The notes under the pieces are model-generated. The model did not search any database, was not told where the DNA came from, and worked only from the letters and a program-made list of their open reading frames with translations. A stretch of DNA of 64,000 nt from Agromyces rhizosphaerae (GTDB lineage: Bacteria > Actinomycetota > Actinomycetes > Actinomycetales > Microbacteriaceae). The position numbers and the translations under genes are program-made. Shown here piece after piece: positions 59,569-64,000 of this stretch. The stretch is from positions 1,922,001-1,986,000 of the forward strand of contig NZ_BSDP01000001.1 of the NCBI RefSeq assembly GCF_027925245.1, given 5' to 3'. Positions within the stretch are counted from its first letter, which is position 1, and every line of letters begins with the position of its first letter.

Positions 59569-60807
59569 TCAGTAGTCGACCGGGTCGCGCGAGATCGGGC
59601 ACGTCATGCAGTGCCCGCCGCCGCGCCCGCGGCCGAGCTCCGCGCCGACGATCTCGATCACCTCGACGCCCTGGTTGCGCAGCAGCTCGTTCGTGTACGT
59701 GTTGCGGTCGTAGGTGAAGACCACGCCCGGCTCGACCGCGACGGCGTTGTTGCCGCTGTCCCACTGCTGGCGCTCGCCGGCGTACCAGCCGCCGCCGGGC
59801 TCGACCGCGCGCAGCTTCGGCAGCCCGAGCGACGAGGCGACGACGTCGATGAACGGCGAGGTCTCCTCGGTGACCTCAAGTCCACCGGCATCCGCCGGGC
59901 GCAGTGAGAAGGTGTGGATGCCGTCGACGATGTCGGGGTAGTACGTGACGAGGTCGCGGTCGGCGAACGTGAAGACGGTGTCGAGGTGCATCGCGGCGCG
60001 GAGCTTCGGCATGCCGGCCACGACGACCCGCTCGGCCGCGCCCGCCGCGAACAGGCGCTCGGCGACCGCGGTGATGGCCTGCCGCGAGGTGCGCTCGCTC
60101 ATGCCGATGAGCACGACGCCGTTGCCGACGGGCATCACGTCGCCGCCCTCGAGGGTCGCGCGGCCCCAGTCGGTCTCGGCGTCGCCCCACCAGATCGTGT
60201 TGCCCGTGTAGCCGGGGTGGAACTGGTAGATCGCCTGCATGAGCAGCGTCTCGCCGTGGCGGGCGGGCCAGTACAGCGGGTTGAGCGTGAGGCCGCCGTA
60301 GATCCAGCACGTGGTGTCGCGCGTGTAGATCGTGTTCGGCAGCGGCGCCATGAGGTACTCGGTGAGCCCGGCCGACTCGCGCACCAGGGCGAGCTCGGGC
60401 GCGCGGTACTCGTCGGGCAGGTCGCGGGTCGAGAGGCCGCCGATGAGGTACTCGGTCAGCACCTCGTCGGCGAGCGTGTCGAGGAACGCGCGGGTGTCGT
60501 CGACGAGACCGCCGCCGACCTCGGCGGTCGTGATCTTGCGGTCGAGCAGCCAGTCGCGGGCACCGGGCACGGCGAGCGTCTCGGTCAGCAGGTCGTGCAG
60601 CTCGACGACCTCGACGCCGCGGCCCTCCAGCTTCGCGACGAAGTCGGCGTGGTCGCGCTGCGCGTTCTGCACCCACAGCACGTCGTCGAACAGCAGCGCG
60701 TCGCTGTTGCTCGGCGTCAGGCGTTCGTGCCCCAGGCCGGGCCGGCAGACGAGCACCTTGTGCAGGCGCCCCACCTCGGAGTGCACTCCGTACGACGTGT
60801 CCGACAT
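59569..60807 (-). CDS. arcA: Arginine deiminase
   Basis: ADI converts arginine to citrulline and ammonia. The 412-residue length is typical. The catalytic Cys400 is in [35 protein letters not shown] and [12 protein letters not shown] carry the Glu/Asp and His partners, and [21 protein letters not shown] is the N-terminal signature. No ornithine carbamoyltransferase or carbamate kinase is near, so citrulline probably feeds another route. ATG 60805-60807 is preferred, with GGGAGGGGAC upstream. Confidence 0.96.
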   Translation of the reverse strand: MSDTSYGVHSEVGRLHKVLVCRPGLGHERLTPSNSDALLFDDVLWVQNAQRDHADFVAKLEGRGVEVVELHDLLTETLAVPGARDWLLDRKITTAEVGGGLVDDTRAFLDTLADEVLTEYLIGGLSTRDLPDEYRAPELALVRESAGLTEYLMAPLPNTIYTRDTTCWIYGGLTLNPLYWPARHGETLLMQAIYQFHPGYTGNTIWWGDAETDWGRATLEGGDVMPVGNGVVLIGMSERTSRQAITAVAERLFAAGAAERVVVAGMPKLRAAMHLDTVFTFADRDLVTYYPDIVDGIHTFSLRPADAGGLEVTEETSPFIDVVASSLGLPKLRAVEPGGGWYAGERQQWDSGNNAVAVEPGVVFTYDRNTYTNELLRNQGVEVIEIVGAELGRGRGGGHCMTCPISRDPVDY

Positions 60808-60930
60808 GTGGCGTCCCCTCCCGGAGCCGTGCGGCGTGGAGCATCCGTCGGCGCCGTCGCGAATCTCGGGCGGTCGTCTCGTGTCTAGCGCATGCGTCGT
60901 GCGCGCTTCAACCGCCCTGCCGCACCGCCC

Positions 60931-61010
60931 CGAAACATGCAACTCCGGGCGACACGCCGCGCTCGTGCATGCATTCGCGGCGGATCGCGCAGCTCTGCAT
61001 GTGCTCGGGA
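60931..61010. repeat. Nested palindromic element with TGCATGCA core
   Basis: CGCCGC (60955-60960) and GCGGCG (60977-60982) flank a perfect TGCATGCA (60966-60973). Outer ACATGCA (60935-60941) and TGCATGT (60996-61002) extend the symmetry. The arms are imperfect. It lies 40 bp from a GGCCAGTC-type copy. Confidence 0.7.
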
Positions 61011-61049
61011 GGGGCGAGGGGGGCGGATGCCGCGGGCTTGCGTCGGTTC

Positions 61050-61110
61050 GGCCAGTCTGCGGTGCTCGGGCCAGCCGTGCAGGGCTGGCCGGCACGCCGC
61101 GGACTGGCCG
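61050..61110. repeat. Nested palindromic repeat, GGCCAGTC family, copy 3
   Basis: GGCCAGTCTGCG (61050-61061) pairs with CGCGGACTGGCC (61098-61109) with one mismatch. Inside lies a 22-bp near-palindrome (61069-61090) with GGCCAG/CTGGCC arms, the same order and spacing as copy 1. Base changes in one arm are partly matched in the other (TCTGCG versus CGCGGA), which supports a paired structure. Confidence 0.85.
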
Positions 61111-61202
61111 GCGCGAGCGGGTGGATGCCGCGGGACGGCGCGCTGCCGGAGCCGACGGTGCGCGGGTCGGCGAAGGCGGGCGGATGCCGCGCCGGCGGGG
61201 CG

Positions 61203-64000
61203 TCAGGCCGACGCCGGTGAGGTGTGCGCGTCCGCGGTCGCGAGCGCGGCGCGCACGAGCTCGTACGCCGCGTCGGCGAGGTCCGACGTCGCCGTGGCCG
61301 ACGGGTCGGTGGTCGGGGGGTCGACGGCGACCGGGCCGAAGCGATCGACCTCCCACGCGTCGCGCGCGAGTTCGAGGCGGGCGCGCAGCGCGCCCGCGGC
61401 CCCGACGAGGCGGGCGGCGACGGCGGGATCGCGGTGCTCGAGGAGGAGTGCAACCGCCTCGGCGGACTCGGCGATGCTGCCGATCGTGTCGGTACTGCGG
61501 GCCTCGTCGGCGGCGCGCCCGGCCTCCGCGAGGGCGCGCGCGAGGTCGCCCCGCGCGGCGAGGAGGCGTGCCATGAGCATTCGCGCCCTGATCCGCGGCG
61601 CGAGCGGGGCCGTACCGCGATCGGCGTCGGCGAGGATGCGAGCCGCGAGCGCGACCGCGGCCTCGTCGTCGCCGGACTCGTGGGCGACGAGAGCGCGCTC
61701 GAACCGCGCGAGCGAGGCGTGGAACGTCGAGCCGACCCGTTCGAGCGCAGGGATGGCCGCGTCGAGCTCGTCGGCGGCGATCACGAGTTCGCCGCGCATG
61801 CGCGCCACGAGGCCGGCGACGAATCGTGCCCAGTGGTCGTCGGGCGGGGTCGGCACGCGAAGGGCGGGTTCGAGCGCCGCGAGCGCTGAGTCGGTGCGAC
61901 CCGCATAGGCGTGCACGACCGCCAGGTTGATTGACGCCATCGCGAACGCCGTCGGATTCGCATCCGCGAAGCCCGCCACGGCCCGGTCGAGCCGCGTTCG
62001 CGCCGCCCGGTCGTCGCCGAGCTCGGCCAGCACCGAGCCGACCAGGCTCTCCGCCGCCGCGATCGCCATTGCGTCCACCCGGCGGTCGGCCAGCTCGAGC
62101 GACTCGGCGGCGAGCGCGAGCGCGGGCGCGTGCGCCCCCTCGTGCGCCGCGAGCCAGCCCTCCTGGAGCAGGAGGGCGCCACGCCGGGCGGCGTCGAGGT
62201 CGTGCGCCGCGCGTGCCGCACGCAGCATCCGCCGCCCCTCCTCGTAGAGGCCGAACTCCTGCCAGTACCGCCCGAGCGCGAGCGCCGTGTCGGCGGCCGG
62301 GTCGCGCTCGCCGCGGCGCACGAGGCTCTCGACGGCGGCGAGCAGGTTCGGCCGATCGGCCCGGATGCGCGCGCGCCACTCGACCTGCTCGAACCGGCGG
62401 TGCCCCTGGCTCGACTGCCGCGCGAGGTCGGCGAACCAGCGATCGCGACGTCGTACCGCGTCGTCGAGGTCGCCCGCCTCGCGCAGCTTGGCGGCCGCGT
62501 ACTGGCGCACGGGTTCGAGCACCCGGTACCGGGTCGCCCTGCCGCGGACCACGAGCACCATCGACTTCTCGATGAGCCCCGCCATCGCCGGCTCGATCGT
62601 GTCGGGTCGGGCGCCGAGCGTGGCGGCCGCGGCGTCCAGCCCGAACGGGCTGCGCAGCGTACCGAGCGCGGCGAGCAGCCGCTGCTCCGCCGGGTCGAGC
62701 AGCGCGTGGCTCCAGTCGAGCGCGGCCTGCAGCGTGCGGTGGCGGGGGAGCGCGGTGCGCGAGCCGGCCCCGAGCGCGCCGAAGACGTCATCGAGTCGCT
62801 CCGCCAGTTCGGTGACCGAGAGGGTTCGGGTGCGCACGGCGGCCAGCTCGATAGCGAGCGGGATGCCGTCGAGGGCGCGGGTGATGCGCGCCACGGCCGC
62901 GGCGTTCTCGGCGGTCAGCTCGAAACCCGGGGAGGCGTTGCGCGTGCGCTCGACGAAGAGCGCCACCGCGGGGGCGTCGGCGATGCGCGCGACGGCCTGG
63001 TCGGGCGACTCGGATGCCGCGGGGCGATCGGGTACGGGCAGGGACGGCACCGTGAGCACGTGCTCGCCCGGCACGCGCAGCGCCTCCCGGCTCGTGGCCA
63101 GGATGTGCACCCCCGGGCAGGTGCGGAGGATCTCCTGCACGGCCCCGGCGACGGCGTCGATCACGTGCTCGCAGTTGTCGAGCACGAGCACGGCCGAACG
63201 GTCGCCGAGGAGGCCGTGCACCGCCGCGGCCGGGTCGTCGTGCGCCCACGGGCCGAGCCCCAGCGCGCGGACGACGACGCCGGGCACCGCGGCAGGTGCT
63301 TCCGCGCCGACGAGGTCGACGAACCACACGCGCTCGCCGAACCGCGCCAGCGCGCGCGCGCCCACCTCCGTGGCGAGGCGGGTCTTGCCGCATCCGCCCG
63401 GGCCGACCAGCGTGACCAGCCGCCTCGACCCCAGCAGGTGACCGATGCCGTCGACCTCGCGCTCGCGGCCGATGAAGCGGTCGACCGGCGCGGGCAGCGA
63501 GTGCGGCGGGTCGTGCGGCTCGTCCGGAGCGAGCTCGCGGCGCAGGCCGCCGTCGAGCGCGAGCAGCTCCGGCCCCGCGGGCAGCCCGGCCTCGGCGAGC
63601 GCAGCCCGCGCGCGACCGATCAGGCGGAGCGCGTCGGCGGCGCCCCGGTCGCGATGCACCGCCCGGGCGAGCGCGACCCACAGCCCCTCGTGCGCGGGGT
63701 CGTCGCGCAGCACCGGCTGCACGGCGGCGAGGACCTCGGCGGCGCGGCCCGCGCCGGTGGCGAGCTCGGCCCACCTGCGGAGTGCGTCGTGGTGCAGTTC
63801 GGCGAGGCGGTCGCGGGCGGCGATCGCGAACTCGGCGTACTGGAAGCCGCCGAGCGGCTCGGCGCACCGGAGGGCGAGCGCCTCCTCGAGCACCGGAAGG
63901 GCCGCGTCGGCGTCGGTCATCGCGAGGCCGCGGGACGCGAGGTCCTCGAAGCGCGTGACGTCCACCTCGTCGCGTGGGACGTCGATGGCGTACCCGCCGG
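61203..64000 (-). CDS. SARP/AfsR-type regulator, BTAD-STAND-TPR, 5' end outside window
   Basis: About 931 residues are visible; the frame enters from the right edge. The first in-window residues ([20 protein letters not shown]) are the start of a bacterial transcriptional activation (BTAD) domain, so an OmpR-like DNA-binding domain should precede it outside. [17 protein letters not shown] begins the STAND ATPase, with Walker [10 protein letters not shown] and Walker [13 protein letters not shown], then the [10 protein letters not shown] motif and winged helix. TPR-like repeats fill the last third. Such proteins activate secondary metabolism or stress genes; the target here is unknown. Confidence 0.9.
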   Translation of the reverse strand, partial: GGYAIDVPRDEVDVTRFEDLASRGLAMTDADAALPVLEEALALRCAEPLGGFQYAEFAIAARDRLAELHHDALRRWAELATGAGRAAEVLAAVQPVLRDDPAHEGLWVALARAVHRDRGAADALRLIGRARAALAEAGLPAGPELLALDGGLRRELAPDEPHDPPHSLPAPVDRFIGREREVDGIGHLLGSRRLVTLVGPGGCGKTRLATEVGARALARFGERVWFVDLVGAEAPAAVPGVVVRALGLGPWAHDDPAAAVHGLLGDRSAVLVLDNCEHVIDAVAGAVQEILRTCPGVHILATSREALRVPGEHVLTVPSLPVPDRPAASESPDQAVARIADAPAVALFVERTRNASPGFELTAENAAAVARITRALDGIPLAIELAAVRTRTLSVTELAERLDDVFGALGAGSRTALPRHRTLQAALDWSHALLDPAEQRLLAALGTLRSPFGLDAAAATLGARPDTIEPAMAGLIEKSMVLVVRGRATRYRVLEPVRQYAAAKLREAGDLDDAVRRRDRWFADLARQSSQGHRRFEQVEWRARIRADRPNLLAAVESLVRRGERDPAADTALALGRYWQEFGLYEEGRRMLRAARAAHDLDAARRGALLLQEGWLAAHEGAHAPALALAAESLELADRRVDAMAIAAAESLVGSVLAELGDDRAARTRLDRAVAGFADANPTAFAMASINLAVVHAYAGRTDSALAALEPALRVPTPPDDHWARFVAGLVARMRGELVIAADELDAAIPALERVGSTFHASLARFERALVAHESGDDEAAVALAARILADADRGTAPLAPRIRARMLMARLLAARGDLARALAEAGRAADEARSTDTIGSIAESAEAVALLLEHRDPAVAARLVGAAGALRARLELARDAWEVDRFGPVAVDPPTTDPSATATSDLADAAYELVRAALATADAHTSPASA

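Larger units (their letters stand above)
60808..61202. other. 395-bp intergenic stretch with two nested palindromes
   Basis: This gap between arcA and the SARP-type gene has no convincing gene. It contains the nested palindrome at 60931-61010, a GGCCAGTC-family repeat at 61050-61110, and three GCGGATGCC words (61023, 61123-like and 61183). Frames across it are Arg/Ala-rich and lack ribosome sites, so they are treated as non-coding. Confidence 0.75.

Noticed and set aside
60892..61202. Open frames across the arcA-SARP gap
   Set aside because: They lack ribosome sites and family motifs and run through the palindromic repeats.

Overview
The window is a very GC-rich (about 70%) actinobacterial chromosome segment. 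Gene content, GTG starts, GTGA/ATGA start-stop overlaps and a strongly over-represented GGATGCC/GGCATCC word suggest family Microbacteriaceae (Agromyces/Microbacterium-like); this assignment is inferred from memory of such genomes, not from a search. I support 59 protein genes, two of them cut by the window edges. I saw no rRNA, tRNA, CRISPR array, transposase or prophage gene.

Layout. 0-5 kb: purine synthesis (purC partial, purD, purF) with a SCP2-like protein and two small conserved genes. 5.1-13 kb: a ROK-regulated sugar operon (ABC importer without its own ATPase, GH15 isomaltose-glucohydrolase-like enzyme, GH31 alpha-glucosidase), probably for isomalto-oligosaccharides. 13-17.6 kb: a glutamine-amidotransferase-like protein, a hotdog thioesterase, an unknown protein and a DUF4062-STAND ATPase. 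17.8-19.2 kb: purM and a DUF3073 gene. 19.4-24.6 kb: a flavoprotein, paired fluoride channels with a universal stress protein, a PadR/DUF4097 operon and a MerR-TipAS regulator. 24.6-26.8 kb: YczE and a MocR regulator. 26.8-32.6 kb: a GntR/FCD regulon with a polar amino-acid ABC importer, a VOC protein, an EamA transporter and a GGCT-like protein. Two matching operators 5.4 kb apart tie it together. 32.7-46.3 kb: glutathione peroxidase, a secreted phytase-like esterase behind a PHO-box-like repeat, an RND pump, a copper-type P1B ATPase with a CsoR-like box, a Nudix hydrolase and a P2A ATPase. 46.4-57 kb: the histidine utilisation genes hutG, hutI, hutU, hutH and an IclR regulator, interleaved with SixA, a HigBA toxin-antitoxin pair and an M23 peptidase. 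57-64 kb: small membrane proteins, a BrkB/YihY protein, an orphan arginine deiminase and a SARP/AfsR-type regulator running off the right edge.

The structure that the genes do not explain is a set of short intergenic elements with a palindrome inside a palindrome (an outer stem enclosing an inner hairpin). The GGCCAGTC family has three copies (17.7, 42.75 and 61.05 kb). CCCGTCGAA-type elements occur at 39.3 kb and as a tandem pair at 50.9 kb. A TGCATGCA-centred element lies at 60.95 kb. They look like REP/REPIN-type or RNA-structured repeats without a visible mobilising enzyme. Two ABC operons also carry a strong hairpin directly after the binding-protein gene.
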